Below, piece after piece: positions 17,302-25,788 of a stretch of 64,000 nucleotides of DNA (positions within the stretch are counted from its first letter, which is position 1; every line of letters begins with the position of its first letter). Source of the stretch: Calidifontibacillus erzurumensis (lineage in GTDB: Bacteria > Bacillota > Bacilli > Bacillales > Bacillaceae_J); NCBI RefSeq assembly GCF_013303125.1, contig NZ_JABTTE010000016.1, forward strand, positions 1-64,000, given 5' to 3'. The notes under the pieces were generated by a model. It ran no database searches, had not been told where the DNA came from, and saw only the letters and a program-made list of their open reading frames with translations. A program made the position numbers and the translations under genes.

Positions 17302-18627
17302 ATGGTGCGCTCTTTATTGATTAAACCGATGATGAATGAGCAATACCCAACAGTAACGCATGGGGATGGCATCTATCTATTTGATAAAACCGGAAAAAAA
17401 TATATGGATGGGTGCTCTGGTGCAGTCACAGCAAGCATCGGTCATGCAAATAAGGAAATTATCGAAGCGATGCACGACCAAGCTAAAAAAGTTTCGTTCG
17501 TTTACCGGTCCCAATTTACATCAGAACCAGCCGAACAATTAGCTATAAAACTAAACGAATTAATTGGAGGGGCTAGCGATTATTGGTCATTTTTCGTAAA
17601 CAGCGGTTCGGAAGCCATTGAAACGGCCTTGAAAATTGCCATTCAACATTGGCAAGAACAAGGGAACTATCGTAAAAATATCATCCTTTCTCGGCGGATT
17701 AGTTATCATGGGATCACGATTGGAGCATTATCTTTGTCCGGGCACGTTAAACGGCGTGAGCGTTTCGTTCCTCTATTGGAAGATTGGCCGCTTGTTGCAC
17801 CTCCTTATTGTTATCGATGTCCTTTCCGCCAAAAGCATCCGGACTGTCAATTGTTTTGTGCCAATGATTTAGAAACGGTGATTGAACGGATCGGTGACAA
17901 TCAAGTTGCTGCGTTTATCGCTGAGCCGATTGTTGGGGCGGCGGGTGGAGTCATTGTTCCGCCGCCTGGATACTACGAGAGAATTAGAGAAATTTGTGAT
18001 CGATTCAATATTTTGTTCATTGCTGATGAGGTTATGACAGGACTTGGCAGAACGGGAGAAATATTAGGGCTGGATCATTGGGGTGTAAAAGCAGACATTA
18101 TTGCCCTCGGAAAAGGTCTGAGTGCTGGCTATACGCCAATCGCTGCTGCATTAGCCAGTGAAAAAGTGATGGAGCCGATATTAAACGGTTCTAATTCGAT
18201 CATGAGCGGCCATACATTAAGTGCCAATCCACAATCAGCAGCAGTTGCGTTTGCTGTCGTTCATTTTATTGAAAAAAATAGATTGATTGAAAAAGTAAGA
18301 GAAAATGGTGCTTATTTAATGCAAAAATTGCAAGCATTAGCAGCAAAAAATTCAACGATCGGTGATGTGCGCGGGAAAGGATTGATGATCGGTCTTGAAT
18401 TTGTTGCTGATAAAAAAACAAAACAACCTTTTCCACCAGAAGCATCGATCACGAAAAAAATTGTAGATATCGCAAGGGATAAAGGATTGCTCGTCTATCC
18501 GGCACAAGCAGGGAAAGAAGGCGTACAGGGTGATGCGATTATTATTGCGCCGCCATTTATCATTACAAAACAAGAAATAGATGTCCTTGTTGATCTTTTA
18601 GAAGAAACAATAGGATTGATTTCTTGA
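17302..18627 (+). CDS. yodT: Class III aminotransferase of the lysine degradation operon
   Basis: This 441-residue PLP enzyme belongs to the class III (omega) aminotransferases. It has NSGSEAIETALKIA, the PLP-contacting FIADEVMTGLGRTG and the Schiff-base lysine in ALGKGLSAGYTP. Its position between yokU and yodS identifies it as the YodT counterpart, predicted to transaminate N6-acetyl-beta-lysine to 3-keto-6-acetamidohexanoate. The start ATG follows GTGAGGTG. The substrate is inferred from context, because class III members cannot be told apart by sequence alone. Confidence 0.9.
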   Translation: MVRSLLIKPMMNEQYPTVTHGDGIYLFDKTGKKYMDGCSGAVTASIGHANKEIIEAMHDQAKKVSFVYRSQFTSEPAEQLAIKLNELIGGASDYWSFFVNSGSEAIETALKIAIQHWQEQGNYRKNIILSRRISYHGITIGALSLSGHVKRRERFVPLLEDWPLVAPPYCYRCPFRQKHPDCQLFCANDLETVIERIGDNQVAAFIAEPIVGAAGGVIVPPPGYYERIREICDRFNILFIADEVMTGLGRTGEILGLDHWGVKADIIALGKGLSAGYTPIAAALASEKVMEPILNGSNSIMSGHTLSANPQSAAVAFAVVHFIEKNRLIEKVRENGAYLMQKLQALAAKNSTIGDVRGKGLMIGLEFVADKKTKQPFPPEASITKKIVDIARDKGLLVYPAQAGKEGVQGDAIIIAPPFIITKQEIDVLVDLLEETIGLIS

Positions 18628-18642
18628 GGAGAGATGCCTTAC

Positions 18643-19320
18643 ATGAATAAGGTTGTCAGTTTGGAAGAAGCGCTTGATGTCATCAATGATGGGTGTACGT
18701 TGATGTTTGGAGGATTCGGTGGAGTGGGCTCCCCGCCGACCATTATTAATGGAATTGTTCGTAAAGGCGTGAAAAATTTAACGTTAATTGGAAATGACGC
18801 AGGTTTCCCTGATATAGGCATCGGTCGTGTTGTCAGCCGAGGGTTAGCTAAAAAAATGATTGTATCGCATATCGGTTCAAATCCAATTGCCGGTCAATTG
18901 ATGATGGAAGGAAAAATGGAAGTTGAGTTTTCCCCACAAGGAACCTTGGTTGAACGGATTCGGGCAGGGGGCGTTGGTCTTGGTGGCATCTTAACCGACA
19001 TTGGTTTAGATAGCATGGTAGAAGATGGAAAACAAAAGATTTTAATTAACGGTAAGCAATATTTAGTTGAAACCGCGCTAAGTGCAGATATTTCAATTGT
19101 TTACGCTAAAAAAGCAGATCGGTTTGGCAATTTAATTTATGAAACGAGTGCAAGAAATACGAATCCGCTCGTAGCGATGGCCGGAAAATGCACAATTGCG
19201 GAAGTGGAAGAAATTGTTGAAGTAGGGGAATTGAATCCGGAAGAAATTATAACGCCTGGCATTTTTATTAATATGATCGTCCAAAGTGAAGGGGTTGATT
19301 GGCGATGGGCATGGGAGTAA
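18643..19320 (+). CDS. yodS: CoA-transferase subunit A
   Basis: This protein of about 225 residues is a 3-oxoacid CoA-transferase family I alpha subunit, with the Gly-rich motif MFGGFGGVGSPPTIING near residues 22-38. It starts at ATG 18643; the ATG at 18634 abuts the AGGAGAG ribosome binding site. Its stop overlaps yodR, so both subunits are made together. In the lysine pathway the pair is predicted to transfer CoA to an acetamido-keto acid or its cleavage product. Succinyl- or acetate-CoA transferases are the close alternatives. Confidence 0.9.
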   Translation: MNKVVSLEEALDVINDGCTLMFGGFGGVGSPPTIINGIVRKGVKNLTLIGNDAGFPDIGIGRVVSRGLAKKMIVSHIGSNPIAGQLMMEGKMEVEFSPQGTLVERIRAGGVGLGGILTDIGLDSMVEDGKQKILINGKQYLVETALSADISIVYAKKADRFGNLIYETSARNTNPLVAMAGKCTIAEVEEIVEVGELNPEEIITPGIFINMIVQSEGVDWRWAWE

Positions 19321-19964
19321 ACATAAGGCATCGGATTGCCAAACGGGCTGCCCAAGAAATAAAGGATGGCATGATTGTGAATTTAGGCATTGGCATCCCA
19401 TCGCTTGTTGCTGATCATCTTCCAGAGAATATGGATGTAATGTTTCATGCGGAAAATGGAATTTTAGGAATTGGCAAATCACCGGAAAAAGGAATGGAAA
19501 ATCCAACGCTTTGCAATGCCGGTGGTTTTCCGGTAACGGTTGTTCCCGGTGCTTCATATTTCGACAGTGCGACTGCCTTTGGCATGATCCGAGCCGGTTA
19601 CGTAGACCTTTCCATCCTAGGTGCGTTGGAAGTAAGTGAAAAAGGAGACTTGGCCAACTGGATCGTACCAGGAAAACGTGTGCCCGGAGTTGGCGGTGCG
19701 ATGGACCTTGCCAATAAAGCAAAAAAAGTCATTGTGTTAATGAATCACTGCAATAAAAATAGCCAGCCGAAAATTTTGAAAACATGTACATTGCCATTAA
19801 CGGCAAAAGCGTGCGTCAGTCTAATTATTACCGACATGGCTGTTATTGAAGTTACAGATGAAGGTCTTTTATTGAAAGAAGTGATGGCGCCCTATACAGC
19901 GGAAGATGTGATTGCCAATACAGCTGCACCTTTAAGAATATCGGACCAACTTAAGGTGATTTAA
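19305..19964 (+). CDS. yodR: CoA-transferase subunit B
   Basis: This protein of about 219 residues is the beta subunit of a 3-oxoacid CoA-transferase. The catalytic glutamate lies in the ENGILGIG motif (about residue 51), preceded by the family segment VNLGIGIPSLVADHL. It overlaps yodS by about 16 bases (ATG 19305 or 19311), consistent with an obligate heteromer. B. subtilis YodR is the orthologue by order and sequence pattern. Confidence 0.92.
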   Translation: MGMGVNIRHRIAKRAAQEIKDGMIVNLGIGIPSLVADHLPENMDVMFHAENGILGIGKSPEKGMENPTLCNAGGFPVTVVPGASYFDSATAFGMIRAGYVDLSILGALEVSEKGDLANWIVPGKRVPGVGGAMDLANKAKKVIVLMNHCNKNSQPKILKTCTLPLTAKACVSLIITDMAVIEVTDEGLLLKEVMAPYTAEDVIANTAAPLRISDQLKVI

Positions 19965-20086
19965 ATACTTTTGTTGGAAGAACATCATTGACGATGTTTA
20001 CATTACGGATCAATTAAAAGAATTTAAATGCTTATTATGGAAGCCTGTATAGCTGGGACATGAAAAGTGATTTGGAGGGTTGGCAA

Positions 20087-21364
20087 ATGGATGTCCAATC
20101 TACTGTAAAAAATCAAATTCATGAATGGTTAAAAAATAATCGCGATCAAGGCGTGCACCTTCTTGTTGAATTAGTAAAAGCAGACAGCACTCAAGGAAAT
20201 GAAAAAGCTGCGCAGAAGATCGTTATCGAAACACTGCATGACTTGGGGCTTGATGTTGATGTATGGGAGCAGGGCGGTGAAGAGTTTCTGAATCATCCTT
20301 ATTTTGTATCCCCCCGAACAGAGTTTAAAGGAAGTCCGAACGTTGTCGGTATTAAAAAAGGAACTGGAGGTGGCCGCTCTCTTATTTTAAATGGCCATAT
20401 CGACGTCGTTCCAGCTGGAGATGTTGAGCAATGGGAACATCATCCTTATAGCGGCAAAGTTGTTGACGGAAAACTTTACGGTCGTGGTGCAACAGACATG
20501 AAGGGAGGAAATGTGTCGCTTCTGTTGGCGTTAGCAGCCCTTCAATCGCTTAGCATTAAGCTAAAAGGGGATGTTATTTTCCAAAGTGTGATAGAGGAAG
20601 AAAGCGGCGGTTCAGGCACATTGTCGGCTATTTTGCGTGGCTACAAAGCAGATGCGGCCATTATCCCAGAACCAACCAATATGAAGATTTTTCCGAAACA
20701 ACAAGGGTCGATGTGGTTCCGCATTCATGTAAAAGGGCGTTCGGCCCATGGCGGTACACGCTATGAAGGGGTAAGTGCCATTGAAAAAGCGATGATTGTC
20801 ATTAAACATCTTCGGAAGCTAGAGCAAATCAGAAATGAAAGAATATCAGACCCGCTTTACGAAAAAGTGCCAATTCCAATTCCTATTAATGTAGGGACTA
20901 TTGAAGGCGGTAATTGGCCTTCTTCTGTGCCTGATTATGTAAAACTAGAAGGACGGTTCGGAGTATCCCCGGATGAAACAATAGATGAGGCGAAAAGTGA
21001 AATGGAAAATTGGCTTCTTGCTTTAAAAGATGTTGATCCATATTTTGCAGAACAACCAGTTTCGATTGAATGGTTTGGAGCACGTTGGGTGCCAGGAGCT
21101 ATCGAAACAGATCATGATATCATGAAAGATTTAATTGCAAATTATCAAAAAGTCATTGGTGAAGTTCCGATCGTTGAAGCAGCCCCTTGGGGAACAGATG
21201 GAGGACTTTTAACAAAAGTCGGAGCTACACCGACGGTTGTTTTTGGCCCTGGTGTGACGGAAAAAGCGCATCATCCAAATGAATATATCGAAATTGAAAA
21301 AGTTTTTGAAGCAGCGGAAATTATTGCTTTTACAATCATCGATTGGTGTGGACTTGATGAGTAA
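20087..21364 (+). CDS. yodQ: M20-family amidohydrolase (deacylase) YodQ
   Basis: This 425-residue zinc enzyme belongs to the ArgE/DapE/ACY1 group. Metal-site motifs are NGHIDVVPAG (His and the adjacent Asp), GRGATDMKGG (bridging Asp), IEEESGG (catalytic Glu pair), EPTN and the late GPGVTEKAHHPNE His. The dimerisation insert (QGSMWFRIHVKGRSAHGG) is present. The frame opens at 20060, but GGAGGG at 20074-20079 supports ATG 20087. In the lysine route it probably removes the N-acetyl group from 4-acetamidobutyrate or a related intermediate. Confidence 0.88.
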   Translation: MDVQSTVKNQIHEWLKNNRDQGVHLLVELVKADSTQGNEKAAQKIVIETLHDLGLDVDVWEQGGEEFLNHPYFVSPRTEFKGSPNVVGIKKGTGGGRSLILNGHIDVVPAGDVEQWEHHPYSGKVVDGKLYGRGATDMKGGNVSLLLALAALQSLSIKLKGDVIFQSVIEEESGGSGTLSAILRGYKADAAIIPEPTNMKIFPKQQGSMWFRIHVKGRSAHGGTRYEGVSAIEKAMIVIKHLRKLEQIRNERISDPLYEKVPIPIPINVGTIEGGNWPSSVPDYVKLEGRFGVSPDETIDEAKSEMENWLLALKDVDPYFAEQPVSIEWFGARWVPGAIETDHDIMKDLIANYQKVIGEVPIVEAAPWGTDGGLLTKVGATPTVVFGPGVTEKAHHPNEYIEIEKVFEAAEIIAFTIIDWCGLDE

Positions 21365-21435
21365 AAACGAACGATCCTGGTCTAAAGCTGACGACTATAA
21401 ACATGATTGAAAGATAACCTAGAGGTGGTTTTCCG

Positions 21436-22758
21436 ATGGCGAAAAACAAGGTGGATATCGAACAATTGATTGAAATGGACAAAAAACATTTTCTGCATCC
21501 GACTTCGGCCATTAGTGATCAACAGCAATTTGGTCCAGCGTTTATTTTTAAAAAAGGAAAAGGAATATATCTTGAAGATGTAAACGGAAAAAAACTTATT
21601 GATGGCATGTCTTCCCTTTGGAACGTCAATGTCGGTCATGGCCGCAAAAAACTTGCGAAAGCCGCACGAAAACAAATGGAGAAACTCGCCTATAGCTCTT
21701 GTTTTGCAACTTTTAGCCATGAACCGGCCATCTACTTGGCTAAAAAACTTGCTGAGCTGACACCGCATCCACTTACTGCCACTTTTTTTACTTCCGGTGG
21801 TTCTGAAGCGAATGAGACCGCTTATAAGCTTGCCCGCCATTATTGGCTTTTAAAAGGGAAGCCCTTTAAGAAAAAAATTATTTCAAGGAAGAAATCTTAT
21901 CATGGTGTTTCAATTGGGGCAACAAGTGCAACTGGTCTGAAAGAGTTCCGGGCATTTACGAAATCATTGGCACCTGATTTTTATTTCGTTAATCAATTTG
22001 ATACCACTGCTTTAGAGCGGTTTATTGAAGCGGAAGGCCCGGAAACAATTGCTGCGTTTATTAGCGAGCCTGTTCAAGGAGCTGGAGGCGTTCATGTTGC
22101 TCCGGAAAACTATTTCAAAGAAATTAGAGAAATTTGTACAAAATATGAGATTTTATTTATTACCGATGAAGTTATTACAGGGTTTGGTCGAACGGGCAAA
22201 TGGTTCGGGATCGAACATTACGGGGTTGCACCGGATATGATGTGTTTTGCCAAAGGAATTACAAGCGGATATGCCCAACTTGGAGGAGTGATGATTTCAG
22301 AAGAGCTTCATCATGAATTGATTGAACTTTCCAAAGGACCATTATTGCATGGTTATACGTATAGCGGCCATCCAACTGCTTGTGCTGTTGCTTTGAAAAA
22401 TATTGAAATGATTGAAAAAGAAGGTCTTGTTAAAAATGCTCGAATCCGTGGAGAGGAGTTGTTGGAAGGCTTAAACAAATTGAAAAAAGAGCGAAAAATC
22501 GTCAAAGCAGTTCGAGGCCTCGGGTTAATGGCTGCACTCGACTTTAAAGATGAACATAAACAGAAAAATGTTCTATTCTCTCCACTCGTTTTCAAAGAAG
22601 CTGCTAGCCGAGGGCTTATTTGCCGTGCAGTCACATTAGACGGGCAAGATGTAATTGTCCTTGCCCCACCATTAATTATAAACAAAAAACAAATACGAAA
22701 AATAGTTCAAATCTTAAACGATGCCATTAAAGCTGTAGAAAATGCCCATTTCCACTAA
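21436..22758 (+). CDS. Second class III aminotransferase in the lysine operon
   Basis: This 440-residue PLP enzyme is distinct from the YodT-like protein at 17302. Fold-I features include SSLWNVNVGHG, TSGGSEANETAYKLARHYW, FITDEVITGFGRTG and the Schiff-base lysine in CFAKGITSGYAQLGG. It resembles omega-amino acid:pyruvate aminotransferases. Following the deacylase gene at the end of the operon, it could transaminate the 4-aminobutyrate or other omega-amine released by YodQ. That role is inference; beta-alanine and taurine aminotransferases look alike. AGAGGTGG precedes the ATG. Confidence 0.87.
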   Translation: MAKNKVDIEQLIEMDKKHFLHPTSAISDQQQFGPAFIFKKGKGIYLEDVNGKKLIDGMSSLWNVNVGHGRKKLAKAARKQMEKLAYSSCFATFSHEPAIYLAKKLAELTPHPLTATFFTSGGSEANETAYKLARHYWLLKGKPFKKKIISRKKSYHGVSIGATSATGLKEFRAFTKSLAPDFYFVNQFDTTALERFIEAEGPETIAAFISEPVQGAGGVHVAPENYFKEIREICTKYEILFITDEVITGFGRTGKWFGIEHYGVAPDMMCFAKGITSGYAQLGGVMISEELHHELIELSKGPLLHGYTYSGHPTACAVALKNIEMIEKEGLVKNARIRGEELLEGLNKLKKERKIVKAVRGLGLMAALDFKDEHKQKNVLFSPLVFKEAASRGLICRAVTLDGQDVIVLAPPLIINKKQIRKIVQILNDAIKAVENAHFH

Positions 22759-22813
22759 TTGTCTACATGATTTGTTTTTCCTCCGAAGAAACTATATGGT
22801 GGGAGGAAAGCAT

Positions 22814-23689
22814 ATGAAACAGAATTTATGGACTATATATTGTTGTATTTTGTTTCTTATTGTACCAATGATTGTACCAACTTATGCTTTTGCCAACGGA
22901 ATAAAGGGAGATCAATTTGAGGACGAAAACTCCCCCATTAGTTTCAAAATAGAACTATTACCATGGGATCAAGTAGATGAAATATTGCCTAAGTTTTCAG
23001 TTTTTACAATTATTGATGTGGAAACTGGGCTTTCATTTAAAGTGCAAAGACGAGCGGGGAACCATCATGCAGATGTACAGCCGCTATCTTTTAAAGATAC
23101 AAAGGTCATGAAAAAAATATATAACAATAAATGGAGTTGGAATAGAAGAGCAATTCTCATTCTTAAAGATGATCAAATAATAGCTGCTTCGATGCATGGA
23201 ATGCCACATGGGGCTGGAGCATTAAGAAACGGTTTTCCTGGCCATTTTTGTGTTCATTTTTGGGAAAGTACAACCCATAAAAGAGACAAAATGGATTTGG
23301 CCCATCAAATGATGATCTTAAAAGCTGCAGGAAAATTTGATAATTATTTGGAAAAAACTGATCCACTAGCTTTGATAAATATTTTTGCTGTTGCGGTCAA
23401 TAATCATGATCATTTTTTATTAAAGGAGACCATTGCAAAAAATACCTATCAATCAAAGCTTCGGAAAAAAATGATCAAAGATATTTCTTATATTAGCTTA
23501 ATTAAGGTGCCCAATTTAACTAATAAAGCCTTTCAGGATTTATTAGCCATTGAAATTCCAGTAAAAGTGGAGTTCCACAGCAAAAAGAAAGGAAAGACAA
23601 AAAAGGTCATCCCTTTTCTAATCAGAAGGGATAGTTTGATCGATCGATGGTATATCGAAGGACAAACGTTATTGAAGGAGTTTTCGTAA
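22814..23689 (+). CDS. Secreted protein with conserved His/Cys domain
   Basis: This 291-residue protein has a signal peptide (residues about 1-28, cleavage near AFANG). The middle (about 50-175) carries a domain that I recognise from secreted Firmicute cell-envelope proteins: RRAGNHHADVQPLSFKDT, WSWNRRAI, SMHGMPHGAGAL and GHFCVHFWESTTH. Its invariant His and Cys residues resemble a hydrolase or transpeptidase centre, but its activity has no established name. The C-terminal 115 residues are not recognised. An L,D-transpeptidase gene starts one base after its stop, so a shared cell-wall role is likely. The ATG at 22814 has a GGGAGGAAAG site. Confidence 0.75.
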   Translation: MKQNLWTIYCCILFLIVPMIVPTYAFANGIKGDQFEDENSPISFKIELLPWDQVDEILPKFSVFTIIDVETGLSFKVQRRAGNHHADVQPLSFKDTKVMKKIYNNKWSWNRRAILILKDDQIIAASMHGMPHGAGALRNGFPGHFCVHFWESTTHKRDKMDLAHQMMILKAAGKFDNYLEKTDPLALINIFAVAVNNHDHFLLKETIAKNTYQSKLRKKMIKDISYISLIKVPNLTNKAFQDLLAIEIPVKVEFHSKKKGKTKKVIPFLIRRDSLIDRWYIEGQTLLKEFS

Positions 23690-23690
23690 C

Positions 23691-24365
23691 ATGACATATA
23701 AAAAGAGGACAACCATCTGCAGTTTTTTTTTATTTCTTTACTTTTTTATACCCTTTTCAATTTCAGTAGCAGCCCAAGAAGAAACTAAAGAGGAAATGCG
23801 CATTAAAGTTGATCTTTGGACACAACAGCTTTTTTTATTAAAAGGAGAAGAAATTATCAAGACGTATAAAATAGCACCAGGAACTGAAGAATTGCCAACC
23901 CCGATTGGTACTTTTACCATTACTGAAAAATCAAAAGACTGGGGAGGAGGCTTTGGAACCCGTTGGCTTGGATTAGACGTTCCATGGGGAACTTATGGGA
24001 TCCACGGTACAAATAAGCCGTGGCTTATTGGCAAAAATGTAAGCAGCGGCTGCATTCGCATGTTGAATAAAGATGTGGAAGAATTATATGACTTAGTCGA
24101 TGAAGGAGTTGTCGTCGAGATCGATGGGCCCATTACAGGATTTGGCAAAGGAGAATTTAAAAATTTGTCGCTTGGATCAAAAGGAAATTTAGTATTGTTA
24201 GTGCAACAGCGTCTAAAATTAATGAATTATTACCATGGGGAAGTTCATGGCATTTTTGATAAAGAAACTGAAAGAGCAGTAAAATCCCTCCAAGCAGCCC
24301 ATCAATTGCCGACCACTGGAGGAATTACAGAAAGGGAATACTTATTGCTAGGAATATTAGAATAA
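23691..24365 (+). CDS. L,D-transpeptidase with C-terminal peptidoglycan-binding domain
   Basis: This 224-residue exported enzyme has a signal peptide (about 1-28), a YkuD catalytic domain (about 35-155) with HGTNKPWLIG and the Cys nucleophile in SSGCIRM, and a PG_binding_1 domain (about 165-222, RLKLMNYYHGEVHGIFDKETERAV). It would cross-link or modify peptidoglycan stem peptides outside the cell. It is coupled to the preceding secreted protein gene (one-base gap, AAGGAG before ATG). Confidence 0.93.
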   Translation: MTYKKRTTICSFFLFLYFFIPFSISVAAQEETKEEMRIKVDLWTQQLFLLKGEEIIKTYKIAPGTEELPTPIGTFTITEKSKDWGGGFGTRWLGLDVPWGTYGIHGTNKPWLIGKNVSSGCIRMLNKDVEELYDLVDEGVVVEIDGPITGFGKGEFKNLSLGSKGNLVLLVQQRLKLMNYYHGEVHGIFDKETERAVKSLQAAHQLPTTGGITEREYLLLGILE

Positions 24366-24374
24366 AGGAAACCA

Positions 24375-24770
24375 TTATAAAATCTTAACAAAAAAATTTC
24401 TTGTCCTCGGTCCGTCGAATTCGCAAAAATAAATGCCTTGCCATGTACCTAATAATAACCGCCCCTCACTAATGATGATATGCTGTGACACCCCAACAGT
24501 TGTTGCCTTCAAATGAGCAGCAGTATTTCCTTCGATATGGCGGTCAAGTTCATGGTCCCAAGGATAAACCTCATCAAGCCTGCGCAGCATATCAATTTTT
24601 ACATCTGGATCAGCATTTTCATTGATTGTAATTCCTGCGGTTGTATGTGGGCAATAGACGATGGCTGCTCCATCTTGGATATTTTGTTCAGTCACAAATT
24701 GTTGAACGAGTGGCGTAATATCAATAATTTGATCGCGCGTCTTCGTATAGATGGTAAATTTTTTTAGCAT
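24375..24770 (-). CDS. YjbQ-family (UPF0047) protein
   Basis: This 131-residue protein is a complete YjbQ family member, with [18 protein letters not shown] (about residues 40-57) and the C-terminal [17 protein letters not shown]. YjbQ proteins form trimers and can rescue thiamine phosphate synthase defects weakly; their native role is unclear. It converges on the L,D-transpeptidase gene with a nine-base gap, and no terminator is visible between them. GGAAGG precedes the start on the minus strand. Confidence 0.9.
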   Translation of the reverse strand: MLKKFTIYTKTRDQIIDITPLVQQFVTEQNIQDGAAIVYCPHTTAGITINENADPDVKIDMLRRLDEVYPWDHELDRHIEGNTAAHLKATTVGVSQHIIISEGRLLLGTWQGIYFCEFDGPRTRNFFVKIL

Positions 24771-24931
24771 CCGGCACCCTTCCTTCCTTTTTTTCGCCTT
24801 TATTTTACCATAAAAGAAATGTTTTCTTTTGTATATTAAAAGTAAGATAGTAAATCAGTTATAATGGAAAATATAGAAGAAATATCCAATGTAAATTGTT
24901 AGGCGAAAAAAATGAATAGGGGTGAAGAAAG

Positions 24932-25642
24932 ATGGATGAAAAAAGCAAATTAAAAGACCTAGTACTTCAAGCATTTCATTTTAGACATGCAACGAAAGAG
25001 TTTGACCCAAACAAGAAAATTTCTGACGAAGATTTTCGCTTTATCTTAGAAACGGGCCGGTTATCTCCAAGTTCTTTTGGGACTGAACCTTGGCGTTTTG
25101 TTGTTGTTCAAAATGCTGAACTACGTGAAAAAATTAAAAATACTGCATGGGGTGCGTATGGTAAACTTCCGGAAGCAAGTCACTTCGTTTTATTTTTAGC
25201 TCGTACAAAAGTCGATACGAAGTACGATTCTGACTATTTAAGGAATCATTTTAAAACTTTTAAACAGATGCCGGATGAGCATATGGAAAAATACTTAAGC
25301 AGATTGGAAGAATTTCAAAAATCGGATTTTAAGTTGTTGTCCGATGAATCTACAGACAAACTAGATTTGCTAGGGAAGGATCGTGCATTGTTTGATTGGG
25401 CTTCTAAACAAACGTACATAGCACTTGGGAATATGATGACTGCAGCAGCATTAATTGGCATTGATTCTTGCCCGATTGAAGGTTTTAATATAGAGAAAAT
25501 GAATCAATTATTGGAAGAAGAAGGACTATTGGAAGGCGGCCGCTTTGCCTTATCCGTGATGGCGGCTTTTGGATACCGTGTTAAAGACCCAAATCCAAAA
25601 ACACGCAGACCGTTTGATGATGTCGTTAAGTGGATTGAATAA
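24932..25642 (+). CDS. NAD(P)H-dependent nitroreductase-family flavoprotein
   Basis: This 236-residue protein has the FMN-binding nitroreductase fold: the N-terminal HFRHATKEFDPNKKISDED, the FMN-contact LSPSSFGTEPWRFVVVQN and the C-terminal Gly-rich MAAFGYRVKDPNPKTRRPFDDVV. It resembles the NfsB/YfkO-type enzymes that reduce nitro compounds or quinones. GGGGTGAAGAAAG precedes the ATG. It is monocistronic, ending in a strong terminator. A TATAAT hexamer at 24860-24865 may be its -10 element. Confidence 0.9.
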   Translation: MDEKSKLKDLVLQAFHFRHATKEFDPNKKISDEDFRFILETGRLSPSSFGTEPWRFVVVQNAELREKIKNTAWGAYGKLPEASHFVLFLARTKVDTKYDSDYLRNHFKTFKQMPDEHMEKYLSRLEEFQKSDFKLLSDESTDKLDLLGKDRALFDWASKQTYIALGNMMTAAALIGIDSCPIEGFNIEKMNQLLEEEGLLEGGRFALSVMAAFGYRVKDPNPKTRRPFDDVVKWIE

Positions 25643-25659
25643 GTTCTATGAGTATAATA

Positions 25660-25699
25660 ATGGGGTTGCCACGTAGGTTGGCAGCCCCATTTATTTTTC
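25660..25699 (+). terminator. Intrinsic terminator after nitroreductase gene
   Basis: ATGGGGTTGCCA and TTGGCAGCCCCAT form a near-perfect stem with a short loop, followed by a T-rich tail. Confidence 0.9.
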
Positions 25700-25788
25700 T
25701 AGATAGCAGCAATTTTTGTTCTTTTTGGGTGAATTCTAGTAAAATAGTTATATAGCAACCTATTATAGTCATGAAAGTAGGGTTAATA

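Noticed and set aside
19132-19722. Long minus-strand frame (196 codons) opposite yodS and yodR
   Set aside because: It is antisense to two clear CoA-transferase genes, has a His/Pro/Cys-rich composition, and shows no family motif.
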